From contig JAACJP010000018.1 of assembly GCA_013368375.1 (NCBI GenBank), forward strand, positions 1-64,000: DNA of 64,000 nucleotides, read 5' to 3'. A program made the position numbers and the translations under genes. Shown piece after piece: positions 34,163 to 44,818 of the stretch. The DNA comes from Tricholomella constricta. Lineage: Eukaryota; Basidiomycota; Agaricomycetes; Agaricales; Lyophyllaceae. Below the pieces are notes generated by a model. That model was not told the DNA's origin. It saw only the letters and a list, made by a program, of their open reading frames with translations, and did not search any database. Every line of letters begins with the position of its first letter. The first letter of the stretch is position 1.

Positions 34163-35422
34163 TGTCCAGCACCTCATCATCAAACCCCGGGCACTCCCGG
34201 GCCGTCAGTCTTAGCCTCTGACCCTGCCAGTCCGGGAGCAAGTTCCGGAGGTGATCCGACAGCCATGGATCGTCCACCCCAGGGGGCTCCGGGAGATCCG
34301 CGAATCCGTCGAGGGAGCAATGCGCGAGCGTGGAGGTTGGTGGAGGGAGGCGTAGACCACGATGTGTCCGCCAATACGCGTCCGGGATAGAGCCGGGAGA
34401 GCGTCAGGTGTGTGGGCGGTGTTGCTCCCAGCCTGCGCTGGAAGATGCCGCCCTGGTGCCGCGTTCTTGTGCGTTCCTGGGGCTGGTGTCGTCGTAGTCG
34501 AGGTCCTCGAGTGTGAGGGGTTGTGAAGGAGCGGAGGAGGAGGAGGAGGGGGGAAGGCGGTGTGAAGATGAAGAAGCGTGCACGCCGACTGTGGGTTCTG
34601 TAGTGTGATATGTGGAGAGGGTGGGGGGATGGCATTTGTTGCGCAATGCGAATGTGTCGAGCTACCATTTGGCGCGCTGGAAGAGGTCGAGGAAGTTCCC
34701 ATCCGTCCAGCGCGAGGTTGCGGAGCTTGGGGAACTGGAAGGCCTTGGTTGTCGCGGAGTCATCCACAAGTCCCTTGAAGTACGCCGGCAATGCCGATTT
34801 CAGCGTCAACCTCGTGAGATGGGGCGCGGAATGTGGAAAGTCGGTAAGGATGCGTGGAAGGGAAGATGTATGTGTAACGTCAAAGCATAGGGCCTCGCAT
34901 CTTTGGATGTGGGGGGTCACAACATTCAGTATATCTTTAACACGCACCCGCTCCTGCGCTGAATCATCTTTGAATGCAATTTGACTCCGCCGAGTGACGA
35001 TCAATCGAAGGGGAAGCTTTTGCGACCTTCCGAGCAGGGTCTCTATGAACGACGCAGTAGTGGGCAGAGTCTGCAAAAATCATAACCGTGGTCCAGAATT
35101 GAGGAACACTCAACATCACGTTTCGCCAGACCGTACACACTGAGGCGACAGCGTTAGGGAAAAGCAACGAACTATGGAGTTCTTTTAAAAGGTTCCAGGT
35201 CTCATATGGTGCGTCCTCGTTTTCTTTTTCGTCGTCGTCAGCTTGGGGTTGGGTGAATGCCAGAGTCTCGATATATGTTGGGCCCCTGTTACCTGTGAAT
35301 GAGAACTCCGCTTTGGGACCTTCCGCGCCCTCTGAAATTTCTGGCTTTCGCTCCTGAACAAAACACGAGATATTTGCCGTCAAACTGTAACGCGCAACCC
35401 TAAGTGTCCGATCGTTGCCCAT
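34163..35422 (-). pseudogene. F-box/LRR pseudogene 1
   Basis: Minus-strand pieces in at least three frames. The N-terminal frame (35422 downwards) has LLFPNAVASVCTVWRNVMLS and VPQFWTTVMIF, the F-box-associated core. Near 35075 the reading moves to QTLPTTASFIETLLGRSQ, LPLRLIVTRR and later FPKLRNLALDGW. The last part, in yet another frame (34390-34163), is LPEPPGVDDPWLSDHL, then LRLTARECPGFDDEVLDSG, the typical closing leucine-rich repeat. The order is right but the frames are broken, so it is a decayed member of the F-box family. A TTTTTGCAG at the first frame change could alternatively be a splice acceptor. Confidence 0.7.
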
Positions 35423-35678
35423 CGGTCAAAAGTCTATTTCACCATCCTTGCAAGTACTCGAACGCTAACCACCAACATCTTCCGTGTCAATAAATCCCGT
35501 TCCGAGTCACCCATAAGACCCCTCGGTCGATTGCTTTTTTGACCCAGATTCGAAAAGTTGATCTATTCATCATTTATCCTGGTGCTTCTACCGCGCCTCC
35601 ATCACCGTGACCCTTCAAGCTTCAAGCTTCATCGAGCCCAAAAACTGAAAAGCTCGCCAGTTTCTCAATGGGACGCGT

Positions 35679-36640
35679 GTAAAACTGACTCTTCAACGTT
35701 TCAACTTCCGCACCTGCAACACCTCATCACCAAACCCCCGGGGCAATCAGTCCAAGGGGGACCTGGAGCTCCTCGCGTTGCCACGAAGGGAGTTACGTGC
35801 ACCGCGCTGCCTGCAGGTCATCCGAGGATTGGGTACAAAGCGTGAGGAACTCCGCAACGAGGGCTTCACGACTTTTTGAGGCAATGAAGGGAATAGGATT
35901 GACATCGCTCATGAACGATAACGTTAATGTTACCTCGAAGGAAAGTTCGCGATAGCGTGAGGGCTTATAGCGTGCCGCCCTGGATCGTCACCTCCATGAT
36001 AGGGCGGCAGAGCCTGTCTCGGGAAATCGTCGTCGTCATCTAAAGAGTCGGAAAACTCGCGTACGCATCAAGCGCGACTGATTGCTCCTCTCCGTGAACG
36101 CCTCTCGTTGGACGGATGTTGCGAGCTGGAGTCACGACCGAATGAATGCCTGTCGAACTACTCACCTGAGTGGGGTTATGAAAGATATTGGGGGCAAACT
36201 TTTCAAGTCTGGAAAACTAAGAATCCAATGCGAGTACGGGTTTCTCGAAAGGCACTGACAAGCTAACCTGAGACAAAGGCTTTGGGGAAAAATCTGGGAT
36301 GACATGAGGAAGAGAGGACATATGTCGCGTCAACGTGTAGAGAGCCTCGCATCGGTGGCTATGCGGGAATATGATATTCCAGATATCTTGCATCCTTGCC
36401 CGTTCGCGTTCCGGTAAGTCAGGGAACGCATCAGGATTCCTCAGAGTGATTGTGAGCTGTATCAGAAGAGGCAAAGACTGAGGACGCGCAGCAGGCAGAG
36501 GAGACAATGTGGACCAGATTATTCGTATATGCCTTCGACGACGCCAGAAATTTTGAAGCTTCGAGCCCAATGTGTGGGTGGTCGAAAGACACAGCAATAT
36601 TAAATACAAGACTGAGATCATTAAAGCCCGCGTAGTCAAT
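35679..36640 (-). pseudogene. F-box/LRR pseudogene 2 (tandem copy)
   Basis: A second, more decayed copy directly upstream of pseudogene 1 on the same strand. Readable parts are RMQDIWNIIFPHSHRCEALY and HMSSLPHVIPDF (36420-36280), matching VKDILNVVTPHIQRCEALCF and HTSSLPRILTDF in copy 1. A short end piece, RGFGDEVLQ, lies near 35730. The middle (about 35850-36215) is not readable. It is probably the product of an old tandem duplication. Confidence 0.6.
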
Positions 36641-36771
36641 CTAGCCTTTGACTGCGACTTATATCCATTTGGCGATTGCTACAAATTTGGTGGAATGGCA
36701 TCGTGTAGATGGTCAAATCCTAAAAACGTACGGTTAGGTACAGACGAGCCCCTTACTACCAGAAAACCAGC

Positions 36772-37389
36772 TCACCTGACCATCATATCGATCTCGACAA
36801 GCACATCCATTAGAAGATTGGCAGCAGCAATAGCCGTACGAGCAGGCCTGTGCGTCCCGAAAAACTCAGCATAGACCTTATTGACCTTTCCATAATCCTC
36901 GATGTTCTTGAGGTACAGCTGTGGACGACAGGCAGCGACTATCAGTCAGCGATTCGGCAGGAAAAGCATGGCAGAGAACGCGACTCACGGTCACTTTCAC
37001 GACCTTTCCAAGTTGGGTACCTGCAGCTTCGATGACCGCCTTGATATTATCCAGTGCAGCTTGTGTTTGTTCTTCTACAGTGTCGCCGACGACCTCTCCA
37101 GTATGGGGAGCGAGAGGCAGAAATCCCGAGACGTATAGATGGTCACCGGATATTATACCTTGTGAGAATGGCCCAGACAGGATAACAGCATCTGTTTATT
37201 AGGGTATTATTTCCACAAATCAAACATGGATACGGGTACTAGTGATTAGGAAATGTTACCTTCAGTGCGGATGGGGCGGAGAGACCTGTGTGTGAATGGG
37301 GCGGTGGAGCATTGCGCTGAGCTCGGTGACGCGATTATGGGTAGGGCGAAGAGGAGAGCAAAGACGGCGACGGCAGAGTGGCAACGCAT
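36772..37389 (-). CDS. RidA (YjgF/UK114) family protein with signal peptide
   Basis: Exons 37389-37260, 37191-36989 and 36918-36772 join to 159 aa. Residues 1-25 form a signal peptide: basic start MRCH, hydrophobic core AVAVFALLFALPIIA, small residues SPSSA before a likely cleavage. The mature part is a RidA domain of normal length: GPFSQGIISGDHLYVSGFLP, then DTVEEQTQAALDNIKAVIEA, VTLYLKNIEDYGKVNKVYAE and HRPARTAIAAANL with DVLVEIDMM. The arginine of PARTA and the final Glu, which hold substrate in RidA enzymes, are present. RidA hydrolyses reactive enamines and imines made by PLP enzymes and is normally cytosolic or mitochondrial, so the leader suggests a secreted or endomembrane form. An extra GTGAGC...TTTTAG intron at the very end would change only the last residue or two. 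Confidence 0.85.
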
Positions 37390-38019
37390 CTTTTTGGTGA
37401 AGATAGGAAGCGTGTGGAGAGCGGTCTCTTCTCGACTGGAAGCGAGGAATTGCGGAGCTGGTGATGGAGGTTCAGAATCGCGGTCGGCCAAGCGGTTTTT
37501 ATACTCGTAGAATCCATACCAAGCACCGCGGCCTTCTATAATCCAAGCGCTCGAAAAGATGTCAGAAAATCGGCATAGAGGGTGGCGGTGTCGATTCACG
37601 AGCGACGAATAAGGGCGTCGACGTCGGGCGCAAATTATCGAGTCGATCATTTATGTCGGATCATGCAGTTGTTACACGATCTCTCGTCAAGGTCGCACGA
37701 CCATTTTTGGTGTCGAGTGCTTCATTTTAGAAACGGGTTTTGTGGGGACGGGTTCAATAAGCCACTCAACGACACGAAAGAGCACCTTGTGTTCGCTCGA
37801 AAGGAACGGAGCAAAAGTGTGGATGAAGTATCGCGTGTGCATCAGGAGTCGACGAGAAAAAAGCTCCCTAAAGAGTAAGGCACTGAAGACGCCAAGAGTT
37901 ATATTAGCCTCGTCGGCATGTCATCGAATCCTGGGGTAAATACGTACCACTTGTCTCTGCAATGCCATGTGAGATGCCACCAAGGTCTCCGAGCCTGCAC
38001 TTTGGATCATTGGGCTATT
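37390..38019. other. 5' flank of the RidA gene, nothing recognised
   Basis: No coding sequence supported. The minus-strand frame of the RidA first exon stays open upstream to about 37650, but the added sequence has no domain and would hide the signal peptide, so it was not used as a start. Confidence 0.5.
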
Positions 38020-38940
38020 AGCTTGGGTCGCCCTGGGACGACGGAGCAATCTTCAGCGAGTGGGATTGAGCGCGGATGAAGCAGTCTATCGAGAGATGAA
38101 GGGTGCCAAACACCAAATTGGGACCACGAGCAACCTCGGTATCTGATCCGATCACTTGAAGTCTGGACATCTCACGATCTGGCAACATCAGCTGCGCCTG
38201 GAGACGCGCTAGTAGTCTCTCTCTTCGCACAAGTCATAGTACGAATAATGTCTGATGAGAGCTCAGAGAGTCCGCCATATAGCTTGCGGAGAAAGATGGG
38301 ATACGATATCGCAGCGTTTGCCTCTCCATCAGATGTTATGACACGAAAAGGCTCAGCATGGGATCCACGCGAAACCACGTCTGATGCACGCGTCACTCTG
38401 TCAGGAGAGAAATCCACGAAGGTACTTGCCAAGAAAAGTGTCGAAGACACGTCCAGATGTGGGGCCGTATACGACCCGGAGTCCAGGAACGTACGGAAGC
38501 GGGGTCATCGCACCAGTAATATCCATACCTCGAGGGCTCCCAACTCACAACCAGCAGACCTGAGCGTCGTCTGCTCATTTAAACAAGAAAAGTCGAGTAA
38601 ACACAGTCGTTGTCGTCACATCGCGAGCCATTTCAGACTGGTAGAAGAGAAGGCGGAAATCCAAAGGAAGCCCTGCAATAGTAGATATCGGGCGAGCGAG
38701 AACAGTGAACAACGCTGGGCACTAGATTGCTTCGAAGAGAGTGAATCTTCATCTTCCCCTTTCCGTGATATCACCCACAGCGAATTCCATGAGCCCATTA
38801 TCGCGTGACCAGCGTTTCATCTTGCCGAATTGCTCGACGCAGCTGGCGAGATCCATAGCGAGGTCTTTACACAGGAGCAGATCGTCCCATCCCACCAGGA
38901 ACAGAAGAAGTAATACGCTGAAAAAAAGAGGTCGAGGTAA
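38020..38940 (-). CDS. possible multi-exon gene, F-box-like start
   Basis: On the minus strand, after a CTTTTTTTCAG acceptor near 38931, a frame reads WDDLLLCKDLAMDLASCVEQ and FGKMKRWSRDNGLMEFAVG to a GTGATA donor. After a TATTGCAG acceptor it continues PLDFRLLFYQSEMARDV. Later pieces include YTAPHLDV, FVDFSPDRVTRASDVVSRG and LQVIGSDTEVARGPNLVFGT. The first words resemble the segment after the F-box in fungal F-box/LRR proteins. Exons further on could not be joined with confidence, and the beginning was not found. It may be another decayed F-box gene. Confidence 0.35.
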
Positions 38941-40425
38941 GTATTATCGAGGCCGATGAAAAAAAAAGGACCGAATTTACACCGAGGTCACGCGATGATT
39001 TGCTGGCATTCCAGAGGCGACAATTTTTGCTGATTTTTGCAGGCTCTCGGTAGCCCTCAATTCATCGGTATAGCATCTAGCAGGATGAATCCAAAGACGC
39101 GTAATGGAGCATGGATAACCACTCGCTCACTCACTAGAAATTTGCTTCATTCGTGGGCACAGTGGCCAGACTTGCATGTGGTTTGAGGAAGGACATGTTT
39201 TTCGATAGTGAGTACTTCATGAGGTTCTCACCACCCTCCAAGAACCATATGAACAGACATTTTGCGGCCTCTATACTATTCGGCTTTAAAATTCGACACT
39301 GACATACATCCAAAGAAATCGGAGGGAATTCTAACGCAATTTTACTGATCTTCTGTCTTCGTTCAAACAGTCAGGAGTTTTTCAATTACAAAGGGAAGTT
39401 GAGAGCGCGCTTTCTCTGAGGGGTGCGAAGAGATAAGTGATCGGTGGACATCTTGCAACAAAGGCTGTCGACTCACCGTCTGTTTGTAGCACCCTTGTAA
39501 ATTGGGCATCGGACGTAGACGTCTCGTCCATCTATCGACCTGCCCTGGATAATTACCGCACAATACCTCCATGAACTTGGGTATGTACGTATGAGGACGT
39601 CTGATTCGTCTTTGATCTCGTACATGGCCGTTCACCCAAATAAATGAGATGGTGGCGTAATACCGTATCCGTGACGCTTCCCCCGGCTCTTCAAGACTGC
39701 ATAGATAATCGTATTACAGCGGAAGAGGCGCAGTTATTCAATGTATTTCTGGATCAGTCCTATATCTAATTTTTCACTCACCCTTTTTTTTTTTAGCCGC
39801 GCATCGACAACTTTACTGACGATTAGAAATATATCGTGGCCTCCTCGCTTTCAATTAGTAGAAATTGCCACATGTCGTTTTGGGTAAGTTATCTTCCTCT
39901 CCCTCGGTCGGTTTCAATAAATTGACCTTTGCTGTCAGTAGCTGCGATCACCGCCCTCTCTGGCCGGATGAAAATGCCATTGAATCTGAACTGTCGATTG
40001 AGCGCATGGCCCTGTTCATTGGGACTCCTAGGAAGCGTCGTAGCGTTTTTTCAATACAGGAGAATGGACGGACGCTCCACGGAAAGTCAAGAATGGGACC
40101 AATTAGGCAGGGCGGTGGCACTGGCCAGCTTATGCGACGAAGATTGCCCATTGTTCTGCACGGGACTGGCCACCGCGTGCAACCAATCGTTTGTACAAAT
40201 AACCGGACCCTGGCGAACGAACCTCATCCTCAACTTCCACCACCATCTTCACTGTCTGCTCATCCGTCGATACCTTCAATCACGCAGCTGAGCGGATCGG
40301 TGCACGCTTCCCTTGAAGTGGTGGTTTCTCAAGTTGAGGTAGCTACTCGTCTATCCATTCCGTTTAATTGATAGGTACTTACTCATTATCTGTTCTTGAA
40401 GGCTTCTAGCCCATTCGCAATCAAC
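38941..40425. other. intergenic, no gene supported
   Basis: Frames at 39363-39635 (minus) and 39929-40291 (plus) are open but have no domain, no signal peptide and no convincing splice chain. The last few hundred bases are probably the promoter region of the F-box gene at 40426. Confidence 0.5.
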
Positions 40426-42039
40426 ATGGGCGCTGGAAGTGTACCAACGCCCGTCCATGTGGCCCTCCACATCAATCAATTTCCGACCGAGATTCTGTTC
40501 AAAATCTTCGCCAGTTGCGTCGAATACGACAGTTCTGAACCTCTTCATCGTCGGGCTCCGATCTTACTTGCTGGGATCTGCTGGCGCTGGCGCGAAGTAG
40601 CGCAAGGAATCCCAGAGCTGTGGGAGTTTCTCAATTATGATTGGCAGTTGGAGAGCGAAGCTAGGGTGGCGGAGCGAGCAGTGCTGGAACGTGAAATGCG
40701 AGATCGAAGCAGCAATCAACTTAATGGTGAAGTGTTATCGGGGAGTGGCATTCGGGCTATAGGAGCTTGGATTCAGCACGCGCAACAACGCCCACTGACT
40801 CTTATCCTTAAGTTCTCGCCGAAAACACCTTCCAAAAGCGTCACCGACCTCTTTCGTCACCATGCATCCCTCACGCGACGCCTTAGCCTGAAAGCGCCGC
40901 TATCAACCTTCCATGCGCTCACGGCAATGATTCAGACCGCAGTTTCGCGCCAATGTGCGCGATTTCCCACTATCGAGCTCGTTAATCTGGCCATGTCCCA
41001 GAACGACTCGAATAAAGCCAAGACGCGTAAAATCACTTCGACGCGAAATATCAGCTTCAGCGGCTGCGCGAAGCTCCGGCACGTCCAATTCGACAGTGCC
41101 GATAGTTCCTTTGGGTTTATTGCCGATAACCTCGTCTCGGGGATTCCGTATGCGCAGCTCACCAATCTGTCTATCACGGAAACGGCTCTCCACCCACTGC
41201 GAGCGCGCGCGATCCTCATGGAATGCGTCAATCTCAAGCGATGCTACATGGTAATCAGCCAGTGGTCTGCGAACGAGATTACACCGCCCTCAGAGAACCC
41301 TGTAGCGCTCGCACGCCTCGAGGAGCTACTCCTCCGATTCATAGGGTCCCAGTTCGGAGGCAAAGTATCAGCTTTCTTCGAGCCGTTCACGGTGCCGGCG
41401 TTGACGAGGCTCACCATCGAGGCCAGGCAATCCTTCGACGAGTCCCTCCTCCTCGTCCTAACACAAATGCAGATGCGCTCGCGGGCGCCCATCCGCCAAC
41501 TGGCGTTTATGAACATCGCGCTTCCCCACTATCAGCTTCCGCAGTACCTCCAGCTGCTTCCGGACCTCACGTACCTCCGCATCGAGGCACCAGTAAATGG
41601 CATGTGCTACTCGTACGCCACGCTTCTCGATGCCATTCGGTACCAGCACGACCCCTCTGCGCAAGCGCCGGCGGGGGATATCCTTCCGAACCTAGAGGAG
41701 ATATTCATCGCGGATAATCTCCCCGCGTGCTTTTCGGACGGGCAAACGGGGAGGGTGGCAAAAAATTTAGCGGGAAGGCGGATCGACGTGTCGAAGATGC
41801 TGAAGGATATGGAGGCCTTGGAGGCGATTGAGAGCAGATGTTGGCGCCATGAAGACATGGAGGCGGCGCGAGATGCTAGGACCGAAGAAGGGCCGGTACG
41901 GAGAGGGCTGGAAGTCGCGACAGTGCAGTGGAGGAATGTTCCTCAGGAGTGGTGTTCTGCGAAGAGGCATGCGTTTGCACGTAGGGATGAGATTGAGGAT
42001 CTCTACACAGTGACGATCCACATGCTCTTGGAACCTTGA
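40426..42039 (+). CDS. F-box/LRR-type protein
   Basis: Single exon, 537 aa, undamaged. The first ATG of the open frame is 40426 (MGAGSVPTPVHVALH). The F-box lies at about residues 17-66: INQFPTEILFKIFASCVEY, then APILLAGICWRWREVAQGIP and ELWEFLNYDWQL. The rest is a leucine-rich solenoid: LRHVQFDSADSSFGFI, YAQLTNLSITETAL, VPALTRLTIEARQSFDESLL, LPDLTYLRIEAP, LPNLEEIFIADNL. The inferred role is substrate recognition in an SCF ubiquitin ligase through Skp1. The substrate cannot be guessed. This is the only long, fully intact F-box gene among several broken ones in the window. Confidence 0.85.
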   Translation: MGAGSVPTPVHVALHINQFPTEILFKIFASCVEYDSSEPLHRRAPILLAGICWRWREVAQGIPELWEFLNYDWQLESEARVAERAVLEREMRDRSSNQLNGEVLSGSGIRAIGAWIQHAQQRPLTLILKFSPKTPSKSVTDLFRHHASLTRRLSLKAPLSTFHALTAMIQTAVSRQCARFPTIELVNLAMSQNDSNKAKTRKITSTRNISFSGCAKLRHVQFDSADSSFGFIADNLVSGIPYAQLTNLSITETALHPLRARAILMECVNLKRCYMVISQWSANEITPPSENPVALARLEELLLRFIGSQFGGKVSAFFEPFTVPALTRLTIEARQSFDESLLLVLTQMQMRSRAPIRQLAFMNIALPHYQLPQYLQLLPDLTYLRIEAPVNGMCYSYATLLDAIRYQHDPSAQAPAGDILPNLEEIFIADNLPACFSDGQTGRVAKNLAGRRIDVSKMLKDMEALEAIESRCWRHEDMEAARDARTEEGPVRRGLEVATVQWRNVPQEWCSAKRHAFARRDEIEDLYTVTIHMLLEP

Positions 42040-42461
42040 GCGTCATGGAAGGGTGTTTCCTTTGGGTTTTCTAGTTTGTGCTAATGTTTTGTGTGGTTGT
42101 TATCCATCCATGTTGTGTGTATGTACACTAGTAATAGCACGGAGTGTACGATGTCATAAATAAATCCCCAAAAATATGTACTTGATCATGAGTACTACCA
42201 GTGTTTCGAAACGACTTTGTATAGCCCATCAAGTAAATTATGGGCACAAGTCCCATTTCAAGCAACTATTATTTATACCACGGTGGCGCGCATGGAATTC
42301 ACCACCAGCGCATGGTGGTTCATCGTTGAGCACTTTCCGCCAATGAGAAGCATCATCGACATCGGGTCCATCACCTAATGCCAAAGCAAGTCGCATTAGT
42401 GTAAGAATGCGTAAAACAGCAAGAAACTCATACCTTGTTAATCCTAGACTCACATCATTCT
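42040..42461. other. intergenic between convergent genes
   Basis: 3' flanks of the plus-strand F-box gene and the minus-strand cutinase pseudogene. A/T-rich, with no coding sequence seen. Confidence 0.5.
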
Positions 42462-43149
42462 TTAGATTTTGGAAATGACATAGGCGGCAGCAGCGGGCGC
42501 GTCCTATGATGGGAACTCGATGAGCGTCGAGTGAGGACTTCAATATCAATGAGAACGCACCGAACTATATCCCAAATGCGCAAGGAAGGATGAGAGCACG
42601 TCCCGCATAGATATTGTCGAGCAATTCACAGAACGCCTTAGTACGGGCATTGATAGGATCAGGGAACGCCTGGCCCTTTTTCGGGTCACCAAAAACGACG
42701 GCAGCATTGACACGCTCGCGGATGGACGCCGAGAGCTTTCCTGCGGCGATATGCGTAACCTGAGCGCCTTCTGGGTACGTTTCAAAAGGTCAGTAAGGGA
42801 ATTAGATTGGTCGCCAAAGATACGTACCTGTATCCTGAAATGACAATCTTGATGTTCGGACAAGAGTTCGCCTTTGACGTGACGCTGTTCGCCATGGTGG
42901 TGGCGCCACCCTGGTCACCGCCAGCGAGGAAACCAGCGATGTTGGCGGGGTAGTTAATGCCGACAAATTCGAGAGTTTTCTTGCCAAGTGCACTTTGGAA
43001 TGGAAGCCCAATAATGGAGCCGAGCGTTCCAAGCTCGCCAGTCCCCGAGCAAAGGAGACGGTGACGTCGGCACAGCTCTGGCGTGACTCGAGGGGAGAGG
43101 CAATGGCAGAAAATGCAAGAGCAAGGATAGCTGTGTAGGAAAGCATCAT
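42462..43149 (-). pseudogene. secreted cutinase-family gene, broken
   Basis: The start at 43149 gives a signal peptide (MMLSYTAILALAFSAIASP) and QSCADVTVSFARG, as in fungal cutinases. Then comes a one-base loss in a GGGG run near 43066. The next frame carries ELGTLGSIIGLPFQSALG, INYPANIAGFLAGGDQGGAT and NIKIVISGY. Here the family has GYSQG with the catalytic serine, but a GTACGT...ACCCAG intron follows GGATACAG and the next exon starts AAGGCGCTCAG. The Ser-Gln codons cannot be formed, and the frame shifts again. Afterwards GAQVTHIAAGKLS, NAAVVFGDPKKGQAFPDP and, near the end, DAPAAAAYVISKI fit the family. It has lost the nucleophile and at least two frames, so no cutinase activity is expected. 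Confidence 0.75.
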
Positions 43150-44547
43150 TATTGAGCGTTGATTGGAGAAGACTGCTTTGAAGCCCACCTTTTGAGTCGG
43201 CCTTTATACTCTTTGAGCTGCACTTAGGGAAGACGTTAGATTACAGCCGCTAATATTGGGTCTCTGCCGAGAGATTGAGACACCTACAGAACCTCACAAG
43301 ATGAACAGAACACTTGTTGTCAATAGCAAGCGTGGTTGGACTTGAAACGACAAGTCCTGTGTATGGGGCCACACTCGCCGCTCAAGCATAACGGAAAGAA
43401 ATTATAAGACGCACACAAATCGATCTTTACAAATTATTTATCCAGAACCATGGCAGTCCATAGAGTCCTTGCACTTTGTCGCAGAGTGGACACTATACTC
43501 CACCACATTACAAATGGATGATAATGGTTTAGAAAAACAGATACCTCGATCAGATGACTATTTCTGTGCCACTCGTGACAGCACTTGGACGGCACTGTCG
43601 CTGATCGAATGATGTAGCATCAAGCCTCTGCACGTCAGAACACAGCGCACACGCTGTAGACAAGGCAAAGCGCACCGGGGAGAAGTTAAGCATCAGAGTT
43701 GTCCTCGGATGCTATCAGCTGCGTCAGAGGAACAAGTCTCAATGCGGGAAGCCTGCGGACGTTAAGCGTCCTGGGAATTTGAACAAACGCGGGAGTGTTC
43801 TCTTTTTTGAGGAAGATGCTGGTACACGGCATTGGCGGGACTCGATGCCTCGGGTACAGTGATATGAGTGATCATATGAACTCGGCCAAGCTTTTCGTGA
43901 TATGCTTTCCATGCATAATCGTTGGGCGGTTGGACGGCATGCCAGTGAATCGCATCTGTTGAAGCCAGTTACAAAGGCTCCGGAAAGTCCGCGACCAGTG
44001 GGCGCAGACTTGAAGAGCTGCGATGGGACATTTTCTTTAAGAGCAAGGAGTCATATTACATCGGTGAATGCTTGAATATCACCTTTACCGTCTTCCAGTA
44101 TGCGACCCCATGCTCCCATTGGAAGATCCAAGAGAGGAAATATACGAGCCCTTCATTTGTGTTGCCTTAGGAAGATTTGTAAATACGCCTTTCCTGTATT
44201 TGCTTTGCAGGCACTGACGAGTACAATTTCTGTAATTCACCAGAATAGCGGCCGACGATGGCGACGAGATCGTCTGACTTCTCCGCTCCACCAGCGAAGA
44301 ATACAGACGCCAGAGAAAGCCTAGTAATTTGCGGTTACGAAAAGGGCAAGACAGAAAGGGTGAATGAAAGCACGGTACTGGAGAGATTTTGAACGTGTTT
44401 TGAACTTACGAAGCAGGGGAATAGATCCAGTCCAACAGAAGTATATCTAGGTTCTACTCATCGCCTCGGGTACGAGAAATCGCAGCCCTGAACACAATCA
44501 TGGGATGTGAGGATGACCCTAGATTTCGAGCGCAAAAGAATTCAAGA
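43150..44547. other. intergenic with a weak coding remnant
   Basis: No gene can be closed. On the minus strand near 43960-43780 one frame reads DAIHWHAVQPPNDYAWKAYH and LGRVHMITHITVPEA, which looks protein-coding but is preceded by a stop. Another frame near 44290-44085 is open for 68 codons. They may be one decayed gene that lay next to the insertion site of the Plavaka element. Confidence 0.4.
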
Positions 44548-44552
44548 CAACA

Positions 44553-44760
44553 TACATCAGAAGAAATACACGCTCACTTTGCATAAGTTTGGGAGCTTTC
44601 GAAAGTTGTCAAAGTCACAAAAGTTCGCCAAAGTCCAGTCTTTTCCAAGTAACGGTCCCTCGCTTGAAGAAGATTATTTTGACTTTCAGAAGTTTCAAAA
44701 GATGTAGAAAGTTGTTGCGAAATTGTTTTCAAAGTACTCAGAAAACTTCACGTGAAGAGA
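44553..44760. repeat. left terminal and sub-terminal region of the Plavaka element
   Basis: Thirteen terminal bases match the inverted right end. Inside are GAAAGTTGT copies (about 44600 and 44707) and GTTGTTGCGAAA, comparable with AAAGTTGT (about 55600 and 55619) and ACTTGTTGCGA (about 55652) on the right. Such clustered short motifs usually bind the transposase. Confidence 0.6.
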
Positions 44761-44818
44761 CGTCATTGTGAAAAAAGCATTTTATTCTGAACCGTATCGT
44801 GTTCCCACTACATTACAC

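Noticed and set aside
38248..38808. 187-codon plus-strand open frame
   Set aside because: No domain or start context, and the opposite strand shows a splice-compatible coding chain over the same bases.
39865..40371. Possible small gene starting MSFW before the F-box gene
   Set aside because: Using the GTAAGT donor after MSFW leads straight to stops with each nearby acceptor, and no domain is visible.
43640..43760. Possible 5S rRNA (GAAGTTAAGC-like words)
   Set aside because: Only one short motif fits; the rest does not match the fungal 5S secondary structure.
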